A DNA stretch of 64,000 nt from Parvibaculum sp. Lineage in GTDB: Bacteria > Pseudomonadota > Alphaproteobacteria > Parvibaculales > Parvibaculaceae. Every line of letters starts with the position of its first letter. Position 1 is the first letter of the stretch. This document shows positions 31,726 to 42,297 of this stretch, in pieces. Made by a program: the position numbers and the translations under genes. Location of the stretch: NCBI RefSeq assembly GCF_030694575.1, contig NZ_JAUYUS010000134.1:24749-88748 (forward strand), read 5' to 3'. Under the pieces are notes generated by a model. That model saw only the letters and a program-made list of their open reading frames with translations. It searched no databases and was not told the origin of the DNA.

Positions 31726-33840
31726 ATGAGCACTGCTTTGTGGGCTATTATCGGCTGCGGCTTGCTTGCGCTCGTCTACGGTGTCTGGGCTGTACGCTCG
31801 GTGCTGGCGATGGACGCGGGCAATGCGCGCATGCAAGAGATCGCCGCGGCGATCCAGGAAGGTGCCAGCGCCTATCTCGCGCGCCAGTACACCACCATTG
31901 CGGCTGTCGGTGCCGTCATCTTCGTCATCGTCTGGTATCTGCTGACGCTGAAGGTTGCCGTCGGCTTCCTCGTCGGCGCGACGCTGTCGGGTGCTGCCGG
32001 TTATATCGGCATGCTGGTTTCGGTTCGGGCAAACGTGCGGACGACCCAGGCTTCTAGCGTCAGCCTTGCGGCAGGCCTCGGCGTTGCGTTCAAGTCGGGT
32101 GCCGTGACGGGCATGCTCGTCGCCGGCCTCGCGCTCCTCGCGGTCTCGGTTTATTTCGCTGTGCTCACCGTTTATCTTGGCTACGAGGCGGGCTCGCGCG
32201 AAGTTGTCGACGCGCTCGTGGCGCTCGGTTTCGGCGCTTCGCTGATTTCGATCTTCGCGCGTCTCGGCGGCGGCATCTTTACCAAGGGGGCCGACGTGGG
32301 CGGCGATCTTGTGGGCAAGGTCGAAGCAGGCATTCCGGAAGACGATCCGCGCAACCCGGCGACCATCGCCGATAACGTGGGCGACAATGTCGGCGATTGC
32401 GCCGGCATGGCGGCCGACCTTTTCGAAACCTATGCCGTGACGGTCGTCGCGACCATGGTTCTCGCCTCGATCTTCTTCGTTGGCGAAGGCCTTGGCAGCA
32501 TGATGCTCTATCCGCTCACGATCGGTGCGGCCTGCATCGTGACGTCGATTATCGGCACGTTCTTCGTGCGGCTCGGCAAGAGCAACAACATCATGGGCGC
32601 GCTCTACAAGGGGTTCATCGCCTCGGCCCTCCTGTCGCTTGTCGCGCTCTACTTCGTCACCGGCAGCGTGATCGGCCTCGAAACCGTTTACACCGTCAGC
32701 GGGAAAGCATTCACCGGTTTCGATCTTTACATCTGCGGCGTTGCCGGACTGATCGTTACCGGCCTCATCATCTGGATCACCGAATACTACACCGGCGTGA
32801 ACTTCCGCCCGGTGAAGTCGGTGGCTGCGGCCTCGGCTACGGGGCACGGCACGAATGTCATCCAGGGCCTCGCGATCTCGATGGAAGCAACGGCTTTGCC
32901 GGCGCTTGTGATCGTTGTCGGCATTCTGGTGACCTATGGTCTCGCGGGCCTCTTCGGCATCGCGATCGCCGTCACCACGATGCTTGCGCTCGCCGGCATG
33001 GTCGTCGCGCTCGATGCCTTCGGTCCGGTAACCGACAATGCGGGCGGCATCGCGGAAATGGCCGATCTTCCGGCCGACGTCCGCAAGACCACCGACGCGC
33101 TCGATGCCGTCGGCAATACGACGAAAGCGGTCACCAAGGGCTATGCGATCGGTTCCGCGGGTCTCGGCGCGCTGGTGCTGTTCGCGGCTTATACGGAAGA
33201 CCTGAAGTTCTTCGCGGCGAACTCCGATACCTATGGGTATTTCGCAGGCGTCAGCCCTGACTTCTCGCTCTCGAACCCTTATGTGGTGATCGGCCTCTTC
33301 ATCGGCGGCCTGCTGCCCTACCTCTTCGGTTCGATGGGCATGACGGCGGTTGGCCGCGCGGCGGGCTCCGTCGTCGAGGAAGTCAGGCGTCAGTTCAAGG
33401 CCGATCCGGGTATCATGGCCGGCACCTCCAAGCCCGACTACGCGCGGGCGGTGGACATGCTGACCAAGGCGGCAATCAAGGAAATGATCATTCCCTCGAT
33501 GCTGCCCGTACTGTCTCCCGTTGTGCTCTATTTCATCATCCTGGGCATCGCCGACAAATCGGCTGCATTCTCCGCGGTCGGTGCAATGCTCCTCGGCGTC
33601 ATCGTGACGGGCCTTTTCGTCGCGATCTCCATGACGTCCGGTGGCGGCGCATGGGATAATGCGAAAAAGTACATTGAAGACGGCAACTATGGCGGCAAGG
33701 GCTCCGAAGCTCACAAGGCCGCCGTCACGGGCGACACAGTCGGCGATCCCTACAAGGATACCGCGGGCCCGGCCGTCAATCCGATGATCAAGATCACGAA
33801 CATCGTGGCCCTTCTCCTGCTCGCCGTGCTCGCGCACTAA
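31726..33840 (+). CDS. hppA: Membrane-bound proton-translocating pyrophosphatase (K+-independent type)
   Basis: [60 protein letters not shown] motif. Confidence 0.96.
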   Translation: MSTALWAIIGCGLLALVYGVWAVRSVLAMDAGNARMQEIAAAIQEGASAYLARQYTTIAAVGAVIFVIVWYLLTLKVAVGFLVGATLSGAAGYIGMLVSVRANVRTTQASSVSLAAGLGVAFKSGAVTGMLVAGLALLAVSVYFAVLTVYLGYEAGSREVVDALVALGFGASLISIFARLGGGIFTKGADVGGDLVGKVEAGIPEDDPRNPATIADNVGDNVGDCAGMAADLFETYAVTVVATMVLASIFFVGEGLGSMMLYPLTIGAACIVTSIIGTFFVRLGKSNNIMGALYKGFIASALLSLVALYFVTGSVIGLETVYTVSGKAFTGFDLYICGVAGLIVTGLIIWITEYYTGVNFRPVKSVAAASATGHGTNVIQGLAISMEATALPALVIVVGILVTYGLAGLFGIAIAVTTMLALAGMVVALDAFGPVTDNAGGIAEMADLPADVRKTTDALDAVGNTTKAVTKGYAIGSAGLGALVLFAAYTEDLKFFAANSDTYGYFAGVSPDFSLSNPYVVIGLFIGGLLPYLFGSMGMTAVGRAAGSVVEEVRRQFKADPGIMAGTSKPDYARAVDMLTKAAIKEMIIPSMLPVLSPVVLYFIILGIADKSAAFSAVGAMLLGVIVTGLFVAISMTSGGGAWDNAKKYIEDGNYGGKGSEAHKAAVTGDTVGDPYKDTAGPAVNPMIKITNIVALLLLAVLAH

Positions 33841-33859
33841 AGCCGGCAGCCGAAAAGAC

Positions 33860-33892
33860 AAAGGCCCCGCGGAGCGATCCGCGGGGCCTTTT
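33860..33892. terminator. Bidirectional intrinsic terminator after hppA
   Basis: aaGGCCCCGCGGAgcgaTCCGCGGGGCCtttt. Confidence 0.85.
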
Positions 33893-33977
33893 CATGTGGC
33901 TGCGGCAACGGGTGCATTTGACCGGGCGCCGCTTTGATTGAACACTAGCACCCAACACCGAGGGAGGGACGGACGAG

Positions 33978-35654
33978 GTGCCGGAAGTATCCGTTTTTTA
34001 CGAGATTGCGGCGCTTCTGATGCTCGCCTCCGTTGTCGGCGTGATCGGGCTGCGACTGCGCCAGCCGATGATCGTCAGTTTCATTATTGTCGGAATGCTG
34101 GCGGGGCCGGCGGGCTTCGACATTGTTCGTTCGACCGATCATCTTCAGCTTTTGTCCGAGTTGGGCGTAACGCTGCTCCTGTTCCTGGTCGGACTCAAGC
34201 TCGACCTCAATCTGGTTCGGACGCTGGGCACCGTGGCGCTGAGTACAGGTCTCGGGCAGATCGCGTTTACATCCATCGCCGGATTCCTGATCTGCCTTGG
34301 GCTGGGCATGCCTGTGCTGATGAGCCTTTATGTCGCTGTCGCGCTGACATTCTCCAGCACGATCATCATCGTCAAGCTCCTGTCGGATAAGCGCGAGCTG
34401 GATGCGCTGCATGGCAGGATAGCGCTTGGCTTCCTGATCGTTCAGGACCTTGCCGTTGTGGTCGCGATGGCTGTGATGTCGGCGATGACCGCCGGGTCGG
34501 GCAGCGATGCGGGCATGATCCAGGCCCTGCTTGCACTCGCCGCAGGTGCTGTGCCTCTCGTGCTGCTGTGGCTATTCGTCCTGAAGATCGCCAACCCGCT
34601 TCTCCAAAGCATGGCGAAGGCGCCCGAACTTCTGATTGTTTTCGCACTCGGTCTTGCCGCAGCCTTCGCCGCTCTTGGAGACTATCTGGGTTTCAGCAAG
34701 GAACTGGGCGGTCTCATTGCGGGAGTGGCGCTCGCCAGCACACCGTTCCGCGAAGCCATTGCATCCCGCCTTGGAAGCTTGCGCGATTTTCTCCTTGTCT
34801 TTTTCTTCATATCGCTCGGTTCGCATCTGGATCTGCGGGTCGTGGGAGATGCGGTCGGCGATGCTCTCTTCCTGTCGCTGTTCGTGCTGATCGGCAACCC
34901 TCTCATCGTCATGATTATCATGGGCGCGATGGGCTACAGGAAACGCACCGGATTTCTGGCGGGTTTGACCGTGGCGCAGATCAGCGAATTTTCCCTGATT
35001 TTCGTTGCGATGGGGCTTGCGCTTGGGCATGTAACCGAAGAAGCGGTCGGGCTTGTGACGCTTGTCGGCGTGATCACCATCGGTCTGTCGACCTACATGA
35101 TCCTTTACTCGCAACGGCTATATATTGCTGTGGAACGGTTTCTCGGCGTTTTTGAAAGGCGTGTGGCACATCGTGAGGAGCAGTATGCGGATGGCGACGA
35201 GACGCAACGCTACGATGTGCTTTTGCTCGGTCTGGGCCGTTATGGAAGAGCTCTGTATTCAAGGTTTTCCGAAAGCGGGCTCAACGTACTTGGCATCGAT
35301 TTCGATCCCGATGTGATCCGCCAATGGAAGGACAGTGGCGCGGCGGTGATGTATGGCGATCTTCTCGATCCGGATATGTGCGACATATTGCCTATCGCCG
35401 GGGTCGACTATGTCATTCTGGCGGTGCCGCCTCATCAGATCGGCATTACGCATGAAGATCCTCGTATTACCCTGATCGAAGCGCTCCGGCACCGCGGTTA
35501 TGGCGGGCATATTGCCGTGATCGCTCGGAGTGAAAGCGATATGGCTCTGCTTCGGCAAAAAGGAGCGGATATTGTGCTCAGTCCATTTGCGGACGCGGCG
35601 GAACGGGCAATGGAACGGCTGTTCCGGAAGCCGATTCCGTTCGCGATCGATTGA
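33978..35654 (+). CDS. CPA2-type cation:proton antiporter with TrkA-N domain (KefB/YbaL-like)
   Basis: GTG start; GLRLRQPMIVSFIIVGMLAGPAGFD...LLLGLGRYGRALYSRFSESGLNVLGIDFDPDVIRQW. Confidence 0.9.
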   Translation: MPEVSVFYEIAALLMLASVVGVIGLRLRQPMIVSFIIVGMLAGPAGFDIVRSTDHLQLLSELGVTLLLFLVGLKLDLNLVRTLGTVALSTGLGQIAFTSIAGFLICLGLGMPVLMSLYVAVALTFSSTIIIVKLLSDKRELDALHGRIALGFLIVQDLAVVVAMAVMSAMTAGSGSDAGMIQALLALAAGAVPLVLLWLFVLKIANPLLQSMAKAPELLIVFALGLAAAFAALGDYLGFSKELGGLIAGVALASTPFREAIASRLGSLRDFLLVFFFISLGSHLDLRVVGDAVGDALFLSLFVLIGNPLIVMIIMGAMGYRKRTGFLAGLTVAQISEFSLIFVAMGLALGHVTEEAVGLVTLVGVITIGLSTYMILYSQRLYIAVERFLGVFERRVAHREEQYADGDETQRYDVLLLGLGRYGRALYSRFSESGLNVLGIDFDPDVIRQWKDSGAAVMYGDLLDPDMCDILPIAGVDYVILAVPPHQIGITHEDPRITLIEALRHRGYGGHIAVIARSESDMALLRQKGADIVLSPFADAAERAMERLFRKPIPFAID

Positions 35655-35655
35655 A

Positions 35656-36570
35656 ATGGTTATGGCAGCGGAGACGACAATGTCGAATGAAAGCGGAAGC
35701 TATGGCCTTTCGGGGCTGAAAACCATTCTGATCGCCACCGATCTTTCCAGCCGCTCGGACAAGGCCGTCGCCCGGGGGATGGCGCTGGCTGCAGCCTATG
35801 GCGCCCATGTCCGGATCGTTCATGTGGTCGACGACGATCAGCCGAAGTCATTGGTCGAGGATGAGGCGTCCAGGGCCGCAGATATCATTGAAGAATCCGT
35901 GGCGCCCTTTGCGAAGCAGCTGGGACTTAAGCCCGACATCGACATCTGGCGGGGCCTTGCGTCTATTGCGATCAAGACGCTGGCTGACGAAACGAAGCCG
36001 GATCTTCTGGTGATGGGTGCTCACAGGCGGCAGCTTCTGCGCGACGTGTTCGTCGGTACGACAGTCGAACGCGTAATCAGGTCATGCGGGCGGCCGGTGC
36101 TGATGGTCAATCTGGACCCGGCAATTCCCTATCGCAGGGCAATGGCGGCGGTGGATTTGTCCATGCATTCGATCGACGCACTCAGGTTCGCTTCGCGCGT
36201 TTCATTTCTGGGATGCAAGGACCTGGCCGTAGTGCATGCGTTCCTGCCGCTTGCCGATGGTCTGATGCGCTATGCGGATGTCGAACAGAACAAGATCGAG
36301 GAATATGTGGTGTCGGTCGCCGATGAGGCGCATGCGGCGGTGCTCCATATGCTGGCTAACGAAGGGCTCACCGCACTGAAGCCTGAATTGCTTGTCGAGG
36401 AAGGAGCCGCCATCGATGTCATCAAGGCGAATGTCGCCAAGATGAAGCCGGAATTGATTGTGCTGGGGACGCGCGGCCAATCCGGCCTCAAGAGAGTGCT
36501 GATCGGCAGTGTTGCGAACGCTGTGCTTCGCGATGTCGAATGCGATCTTCTGGCGGTGGCCGCTCCCTGA
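35656..36570 (+). CDS. Tandem universal stress protein (UspA x2)
   Basis: KTILIATDLSSRSDKAVARGMALAAAYGAHVRIVHVVDD...ELIVLGTRGQSGLKRVLIGSVANAVLRDVECDLLAV. Confidence 0.9.
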   Translation: MVMAAETTMSNESGSYGLSGLKTILIATDLSSRSDKAVARGMALAAAYGAHVRIVHVVDDDQPKSLVEDEASRAADIIEESVAPFAKQLGLKPDIDIWRGLASIAIKTLADETKPDLLVMGAHRRQLLRDVFVGTTVERVIRSCGRPVLMVNLDPAIPYRRAMAAVDLSMHSIDALRFASRVSFLGCKDLAVVHAFLPLADGLMRYADVEQNKIEEYVVSVADEAHAAVLHMLANEGLTALKPELLVEEGAAIDVIKANVAKMKPELIVLGTRGQSGLKRVLIGSVANAVLRDVECDLLAVAAP

Positions 36571-36576
36571 AGGCAC

Positions 36577-36610
36577 AAAAAAGCCCCGCGGAGCGGTCCG
36601 CGGGGCTTTC
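36577..36610. terminator. Intrinsic terminator between usp and bamE (convergent)
   Basis: aaaaaAGCCCCGCGGAgcggTCCGCGGGGCTttc. Confidence 0.85.
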
Positions 36611-36632
36611 CGTTGAAAAGAGTGCGCGAGGC

Positions 36633-37130
36633 TCAGCGGCCGCCCCCGGGACCGCCCGCGGGGCCACCACTGGTCTGATTGTTGAAGCGTCCGAGATTGC
36701 CGAAGAGCTGGCCGAGAATGGTGAGCTCCTTGCCGCGCGTCGGGGTCTTGCGATCCACGAAGTTCACTATCTGGCCGTCTTCGAGACCATAATAGGCGAC
36801 CTGCTGAACGGCTTCCGTCTTGTCGAAATAGACGGCAGCCACCGTCCGCTCGATTTCCTCGGGCCGGTAGAAGGCGACGGTTTCGAATTTGCTGGAGATG
36901 TAGTACCAAGCCTCACCGTCCACCGTGGATACTGTGGAAGGCGAGCCCATGATGGTCCGGACCTGTTCCTTGGACGCACCGGCCTGCAGCTTGTCGAGAT
37001 CTTTCGCGTCGAAGATATAGCCGCGATCCACGACCACCGGCGAGCAGGCTGTCAGCGCTGGAATAGCCAGCGAAAGGCATGCCGCAGTCAGAAGCGACCG
37101 GACGGGGCGGCGCAGGCGGGACGGTGTCAT
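36633..37130 (-). CDS. bamE: Outer membrane protein assembly factor BamE (SmpA/OmlA)
   Basis: PALTACSPVVVDRGYIFDAKDLDKLQAGASKEQVRTIMGSPSTVSTVDGEAWYYISSKFE. Confidence 0.92.
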   Translation of the reverse strand: MTPSRLRRPVRSLLTAACLSLAIPALTACSPVVVDRGYIFDAKDLDKLQAGASKEQVRTIMGSPSTVSTVDGEAWYYISSKFETVAFYRPEEIERTVAAVYFDKTEAVQQVAYYGLEDGQIVNFVDRKTPTRGKELTILGQLFGNLGRFNNQTSGGPAGGPGGGR

Positions 37131-37248
37131 GGCGCGGGTCTCCTCGGGCCTAAAATGTTCAATCGTTGACCTACCCTTGTCGCCCGCTAAATTCAATCGG
37201 CATATGCGGCAAGGGCCCAAACCTATACCGCGAGTGGGAGTGAGCGCC

Positions 37249-37824
37249 ATGATATGGAAAAATATTTTTGGCCGGGCTCCACGGGACGAGGCGCCTTATG
37301 CGCTGTACGGGGCGCTGGTGGCGCAGGCGCGATCACCCCAATTCTACCTTCACACCGGTGTTCCCGACACTGTGGAAGGCCGATTCGAAATGGTTGCTCT
37401 CCATACCTTTCTGGTGCTGAGGCGGCTTCGGGCCGGTGGCGATGAGGGCAAGGCGCTGGGTCAGAAGGTCTTCGATATCCTGTTCGACGATATGGACCAG
37501 ACACTGCGCGAGATGGGGGTCGGCGACCTTTCCGTCGGCAAGAAGATCAAGGCGCTGGCTTCATCTTTTTATGGCCGTATCAACGCGTACGAAGAGGGCC
37601 TGCGGGATGCGAATAACGGGCTTCTCGACGCCGCCATAGGACGAAACATATTTGGCGGCTCCCAGCCATCCGGGGCTCATATGGCTGCCCTGGCGGACTA
37701 TGTCCGCCGCACCGACCAGACGCTGCTTGTACAGCCGTTGACGGAATTGATGGCGGGGCGGGCGGTTTTTGCGTCACCGCCGGAAGCGGCGCCCCGAATG
37801 ACCGATCTGGCGGGAGGGCAATGA
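37249..37824 (+). CDS. Ubiquinol-cytochrome c chaperone (CBP3/UQCC1 family)
   Basis: YGALVAQARSPQFYLHTGVPDTVEGRFEMVALHTFLVLRRL...FDDMDQTLREMGVGDLSVGKKIKAL. Confidence 0.9.
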   Translation: MIWKNIFGRAPRDEAPYALYGALVAQARSPQFYLHTGVPDTVEGRFEMVALHTFLVLRRLRAGGDEGKALGQKVFDILFDDMDQTLREMGVGDLSVGKKIKALASSFYGRINAYEEGLRDANNGLLDAAIGRNIFGGSQPSGAHMAALADYVRRTDQTLLVQPLTELMAGRAVFASPPEAAPRMTDLAGGQ

Positions 37825-38384
37825 TGGCACGGCAGATAGGCGTGGAATTCAGCCGGATAGTGACCGTCAACGATGTGCCGCCGAGTGGCATCGAGATCAA
37901 GTTCACGGCCGATGCCAAGGCATTGAAGGCTTTGGCGAGACGATACGATGTTGCCGAGGTGAAGCATTTGAGCGGTACCGGCAGGATCAGACCATACCGG
38001 AAGGCCGGGCTGACGCTCGAATGTACTTTCAAGGCGGAGGTGGTTCAGTCTTGTGTGGTGACGCTCGACCCCGTCAGCCAGTCGATCGAGACGTCGTTCA
38101 CGCAGCGTTACCTGCCGGCTCACATGATCGAACCGGAAATTGGCGTGCCCGTGGCCGAAAGCGAAATCGTCATCGATGTCGAAGCCGAAGACGCACCGGA
38201 GCCGATGACCGGCAATGGAATCGATGTGGGGGAGGCTGTCGCCGAGCAACTCGCCCTCGCCATCGACCCTTATCCCCGCAAGCCGGGCATTGCCTTCGAA
38301 GCCCCGGTGGAAGATGAGGATGACGCTTCGGAAAGCCCCCCGAATCCTTTTGCCGTGCTGGAAAAACTCAAGAAGAATTATTGA
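37821..38384 (+). CDS. DUF177 (YceD-like) protein
   Basis: KHLSGTGRIRPYRKAGLTLECTFKAEVVQSCVVTLDPVSQSIETSFTQRYLP; upstream of plsX. Confidence 0.88.
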   Translation: MMARQIGVEFSRIVTVNDVPPSGIEIKFTADAKALKALARRYDVAEVKHLSGTGRIRPYRKAGLTLECTFKAEVVQSCVVTLDPVSQSIETSFTQRYLPAHMIEPEIGVPVAESEIVIDVEAEDAPEPMTGNGIDVGEAVAEQLALAIDPYPRKPGIAFEAPVEDEDDASESPPNPFAVLEKLKKNY

Positions 38385-38499
38385 GTTGGCGCGATTCGCT
38401 GCCATTTCAAGCTATTGTCTGCGGCCCCCAACCTTGTATCTTCGGGGCGCGCGTGTCGGCTGCGCGCATGATGCGCCGGATACATAGAGGGGGTCCCGG

Positions 38500-39585
38500 G
38501 TGACGCGAGGACTAACGATAGCGTTGGACGGAATGGGCGGCGATCACGGTCCCGAGACCGTGATCGGCGGCGTGGAGGTTGCGTCGGTGCGTCACCCTGA
38601 CGTGCGCTTTCTCATTTACGGCGACGAAACGAAAATCCGGCCCCTTCTGGAGAAGCATCCGCGCGTTCTCTCGGTGAGTGAGATCGTCCATACCGACGTT
38701 GCTGTATCGATGGAGGACAAGCCGAGTCAGGCGCTGCGGCGTGGCCGGAAGACGAGCAGCATGTGGCTCGCGATTGATGCGGTGAAAGAGGGCCGGGCAC
38801 AGGCAGCCGTTTCTGCGGGTAATACCGGGGCGCTGATGGCGATGGCGAAGGTCATCCTCAAGACCATGCCCAATGTGGAGCGGCCCGCCCTCGCTGCGCT
38901 CTGGCCGACGGCGCGGGGCGAGAGCGTGGCTCTCGATCTGGGCGCGACGGTTGGCGCGGACGGCTATCAGCTTGTTCAGTTCGCCGTGATGGGCGAGGCG
39001 TTTGCCCGGGTGATATTCAATCTGGAGCGGCCGACCGTCGGTCTGCTGAATATCGGCGAGGAAGAGGTCAAGGGTACCGAGGGCGTGAAGCTTGCGGCGC
39101 AGATGTTGCGCGAGGCCGACCTTCCCATGCACTTCCACGGCTTCGTCGAGGGGGACGACATCGCAAAGGGCACGGTCGATGTGATCGTAACCGATGGATA
39201 TACGGGAAACATTGCGCTCAAGACGGCAGAGGGCATGGTGCGGCTGGTTGTCGATTACCTGCGCGCGGCGATGCGCAGTTCGCTGCTGTCGCGTCTCGGC
39301 TACCTGCTGGCTTACGGGGCCTTCCGGGCGTTGGCCAAGAAGCTCGATCCGCGGGCATCGAACGGAGCGGTTTTTCTCGGTCTGAACGGGCTTGTCGTAA
39401 AGAGCCACGGCGGCACGGATGCGATCGGTTTTGCCGCCGCGATCGACGTGGCGGTCGATGTCGCGTCAGCCGATCTTCTCAGCAAGATCGTTGCCGATCT
39501 CGACCGGTTGAGCGGTTTCGCCACCGCAGTGGCGAACAGAAAAGAAAATGCGGACATAGTGGAATCCGAGGCAGTCCTGTCGTGA
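38500..39585 (+). CDS. plsX: Phosphate acyltransferase PlsX
   Basis: [25 protein letters not shown]...[20 protein letters not shown]. Confidence 0.95.
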   Translation: MTRGLTIALDGMGGDHGPETVIGGVEVASVRHPDVRFLIYGDETKIRPLLEKHPRVLSVSEIVHTDVAVSMEDKPSQALRRGRKTSSMWLAIDAVKEGRAQAAVSAGNTGALMAMAKVILKTMPNVERPALAALWPTARGESVALDLGATVGADGYQLVQFAVMGEAFARVIFNLERPTVGLLNIGEEEVKGTEGVKLAAQMLREADLPMHFHGFVEGDDIAKGTVDVIVTDGYTGNIALKTAEGMVRLVVDYLRAAMRSSLLSRLGYLLAYGAFRALAKKLDPRASNGAVFLGLNGLVVKSHGGTDAIGFAAAIDVAVDVASADLLSKIVADLDRLSGFATAVANRKENADIVESEAVLS

Positions 39586-40559
39586 GTGTTACCAGAACCG
39601 TTGTCGTCGGCGTGGGCAGCTATTTGCCGTCGCGCGTCATGACCAATGAAGATATTTCCAAAATCGTCGATACGACCGATGAGTGGGTCGTCGAAAGAAC
39701 CGGCATTCACCGCCGGCATATCGCGGCGGAAGGAGAGCTCACGTCGCATCTCGCGCTGGCAGCGGCGCGGAAAGCAATCGAGCATGCCGGCATCGACGTG
39801 CAGGAGATCGACACGATCATCCTGGCAACGACGACGCCGGACCAAACGTTTCCCGCCACCGCCGCGACGGTTCAGGCCGAGCTCGGGCTGCACCATGGTG
39901 CAGCTTTCGATATTCAGGCGGTTTGCTCGGGATTCGTTTATGCGCTGACGATTGCGGACACTTTCATAAAGACCGGCCAATCGAAGACGGCGCTGGTTAT
40001 CGGCGCAGAGACCTTTTCGCGGCTGCTGGACTGGACCGACCGGACCACCTGCGTTCTTTTCGGCGACGGTGCAGGGGCGGTGGTCGTGACGGGCGCGCCG
40101 GGCGAAGGGAACAATTCGGATCAGGGTATCCTGACCGCGCATCTTCATTCCGATGGCCGCTACCGGGACAAGCTCTATGTCGATGGCGGACCGTCGTCGA
40201 CGCAGTCGACCGGACATGTGCGCATGGAGGGCCGGGAGGTGTTCCGGCATGCGGTCGTCAATATTGCGGAGGCGATCAGCGAATCGCTCGCGGCGACGGG
40301 GCTGAAAGCGGAAGATATCGACTGGTTCGTCCCGCATCAGGCGAACAAGCGTATTCTCGACGGCACGGCCAAAAGGATCGGATTGCCGCCGGAAAAGGTG
40401 GTGCTGACGGTGGCCGATCAGGGCAACACATCGGCGGCTTCCGTGCCTCTGGCGCTCGATACGGCGGTTAAGGATGGACGAATCAAGCGGGGCCAGCTTG
40501 TCTTGCTTGAGGCGATGGGCGGCGGCTTCACCTGGGGCTCCCTGCTCTTCAGGTTCTAG
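39582..40559 (+). CDS. fabH: Beta-ketoacyl-ACP synthase III
   Basis: [41 protein letters not shown]...[14 protein letters not shown]...[12 protein letters not shown]. Confidence 0.95.
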   Translation: MSVTRTVVVGVGSYLPSRVMTNEDISKIVDTTDEWVVERTGIHRRHIAAEGELTSHLALAAARKAIEHAGIDVQEIDTIILATTTPDQTFPATAATVQAELGLHHGAAFDIQAVCSGFVYALTIADTFIKTGQSKTALVIGAETFSRLLDWTDRTTCVLFGDGAGAVVVTGAPGEGNNSDQGILTAHLHSDGRYRDKLYVDGGPSSTQSTGHVRMEGREVFRHAVVNIAEAISESLAATGLKAEDIDWFVPHQANKRILDGTAKRIGLPPEKVVLTVADQGNTSAASVPLALDTAVKDGRIKRGQLVLLEAMGGGFTWGSLLFRF

Positions 40560-40698
40560 GCGAGCGGCCGATTTGCATCGGCGGCGGAATTAGGACAAAA
40601 CCTGAATCTCTTACCTAAGGGAAAACAGCCATCCCGTTGATATTGACGGGTTTCCGGGCGGGCAATAGGCTGCAGGAGAAATTGCAGAGGTGGAGGCC

Positions 40699-41010
40699 AT
40701 GGGGGAAACTGTCACGCGCGCGCATCTCAGCGAAGCGGTCTATCAAGAGGTCGGGCTGTCGCGCAACGAGTCGGCGGAACTTGTTGAGCTGGTGCTGGCC
40801 GAGATTGCCGACTGCTTGTCGCGAGGCGACACGGTGAAGCTGTCGTCGTTCGGGTCCTTCTCCGTTCGCAAAAAGGGCGGACGGATGGGGCGGAATCCGA
40901 AGACGGGCGAAGAGGTTCCGATCAAGCCGCGGCGGGTGCTGGTTTTCCGGCCGAGCCATGTGCTGAAGGAACGGATCAACGGTTCGGCCGCTTCGGCTGC
41001 CGCCGACTAA
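40699..41010 (+). CDS. ihfA: Integration host factor subunit alpha
   Basis: [72 protein letters not shown]; alternative GTG start at 40690. Confidence 0.94.
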   Translation: MGETVTRAHLSEAVYQEVGLSRNESAELVELVLAEIADCLSRGDTVKLSSFGSFSVRKKGGRMGRNPKTGEEVPIKPRRVLVFRPSHVLKERINGSAASAAAD

Positions 41011-41084
41011 CCGGCCGAGGCGAACATCCTTTGAGCAGGTCCGGGTTCGCAGATCGGATTGAGGAACACCAACAGGGGCCTCAT

Positions 41085-41552
41085 TTGTCTACACAAAAGT
41101 CACCGGATGCGTTTCGGACCATCAGCGAGGTTGCGACCGAGCTGGATGTGCCGCAGCACGTGCTGCGCTTCTGGGAAAGCAAGTTCAACCAGATCAGACC
41201 GCTGAAGCGCGGTGGCGGGCGGCGCTATTACCGGCCCGAGGATGTGGACCTGCTGAGGGGCGTTCGGACGCTGCTCTACAATGACGGCTACACGATCAAG
41301 GGCGTCCAGAAAGTCTTTCGGGAACAAGGCGTTAAGTTCGTCGCGGAGACGGGCCGCGGGACCGTCGACACGTCGCTCGCCGAGCTCGCGCGCGAGGCGG
41401 TGCAGCGCGGCGAGCAGGAGGACCGGGAAGAGCCTGGAAAACCGCTTGGGTTGAGCGCGAAGAAGCGGCTGGAAGTGCTGCTGGAGGATCTGATTTCGCT
41501 GAAGGACGAGATCGACGAGACGCTTTGGGAGAGCGAGGACGAGGAAGGCTGA
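41085..41552 (+). CDS. MerR-family transcriptional regulator
   Basis: [72 protein letters not shown] start, alternative at 41031. Confidence 0.9.
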   Translation: MSTQKSPDAFRTISEVATELDVPQHVLRFWESKFNQIRPLKRGGGRRYYRPEDVDLLRGVRTLLYNDGYTIKGVQKVFREQGVKFVAETGRGTVDTSLAELAREAVQRGEQEDREEPGKPLGLSAKKRLEVLLEDLISLKDEIDETLWESEDEEG

Positions 41553-41672
41553 GACCCCGCAAAATCCTGAAAATTCATTTGAAAATGCGGGTTTGAGCCG
41601 TTGCCGCGATGAAAGGCGGCGTCTATATTCCGCGCCTCCGAAGGGGATTCTTCCGCTTCGGACACCGGCAGT

Positions 41673-41749
41673 CGGAGCGTAGCGCAGCCCGGTAGCGCAC
41701 TTGTCTGGGGGACAAGGGGTCGTCGGTTCGAATCCGGCCGCTCCGACCA
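41673..41749 (+). tRNA. tRNA-Pro (anticodon GGG)
   Basis: CGGAGCG...CTTGT-CTGGGGG-ACAAG...GTCGGTTCGAATCCGGC-CGCTCCG-ACCA, full cloverleaf, 77 nt. Confidence 0.97.
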
Positions 41750-41804
41750 TTCTTTCGTCGGCCCGAAAAGGCCATGAGGCAGCAGAGCTTAGGGATTTTT
41801 TCTC

Positions 41805-41888
41805 ATGATTGGCCAGATCCTTCCGATCTTCATTTTCCTCCTCGCGATCCTCGCGATGAACAAGATCGTGACCGGCCGTTTCGGCTGA
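41805..41888 (+). CDS. 27-aa hydrophobic microprotein (absent from the ORF track)
   Basis: ATG...TGA encodes MIGQILPIFIFLLAILAMNKIVTGRFG; purine-rich stretch upstream. Confidence 0.55.
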   Translation: MIGQILPIFIFLLAILAMNKIVTGRFG

Positions 41889-41917
41889 CTGTCACCGGAC
41901 TGTCATAAAAATGTCAT
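41889..41917 (+). promoter_or_regulatory. Triple Pho-box-like direct repeat CTGTCAC-CGGA-CTGTCAT-AAAA-ATGTCAT
   Basis: Three 7-mers with exact 11-bp periodicity matching PhoB box architecture. Confidence 0.55.
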
Positions 41918-41949
41918 GCAGGGAGATTCGTGTCTCACCCGCGTGAGTT

Positions 41950-42165
41950 CTACGCTTCGTCCGGACGGACCATCCAGGTGATGAGATATTTGGCGGGGAA
42001 TGCCCAAATCACACCAGCGGTGATGTAGTAGAGAAATTGCACCAGGCCGTGTTCCGGCAGGTGCCCGCTCACCGCGATCGTCATCACCAGAAACGAATAG
42101 AGCACGAGGAAGGTCAGCAGCACGATCGTGCCGAGGAGCTTGCGGGTGCGAATGCCGAGGCGCAT
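41950..42165 (-). CDS. DUF2842 small membrane protein
   Basis: MRLGIRTRKLLGTIVLLTFLVLYSFLVMTIAVSGHLPEHGLVQFLYYITAGVIWAFPAKYLITWMVRPDEA. Confidence 0.88.
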   Translation of the reverse strand: MRLGIRTRKLLGTIVLLTFLVLYSFLVMTIAVSGHLPEHGLVQFLYYITAGVIWAFPAKYLITWMVRPDEA

Positions 42166-42297
42166 GGGGGGATATCTCGTGCGTGCTTCGAAGGACCGGG
42201 TTCTCATAAGCTATTCGCGCGGCTTGCGCAAAGCGCGGCGACCTGCCGCGGCGGTTTGCGGCTAGGCGCGTGTAGCGGAGGGGGGTAAGTATTTTCC

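Noticed and set aside
31576-33861. 761-aa minus-strand ORF
   Set aside because: Antisense to hppA; composition (H/D/R/E rich) typical of shadow ORFs.
41100-41750. 216-aa minus-strand ORF starting MVGAAGFEPTTPCPPDKCATGLRYAP
   Set aside because: Classic artefact: the N-terminus is the antisense translation of tRNA-Pro and the rest is antisense to merR.
41918-42297. 83-aa plus-strand ORF at 42037-42288 as the target of the Pho-box-like repeat
   Set aside because: It is antisense to DUF2842, which has a convincing membrane-protein reading; the plus ORF is composition-driven. An antisense RNA cannot be excluded.
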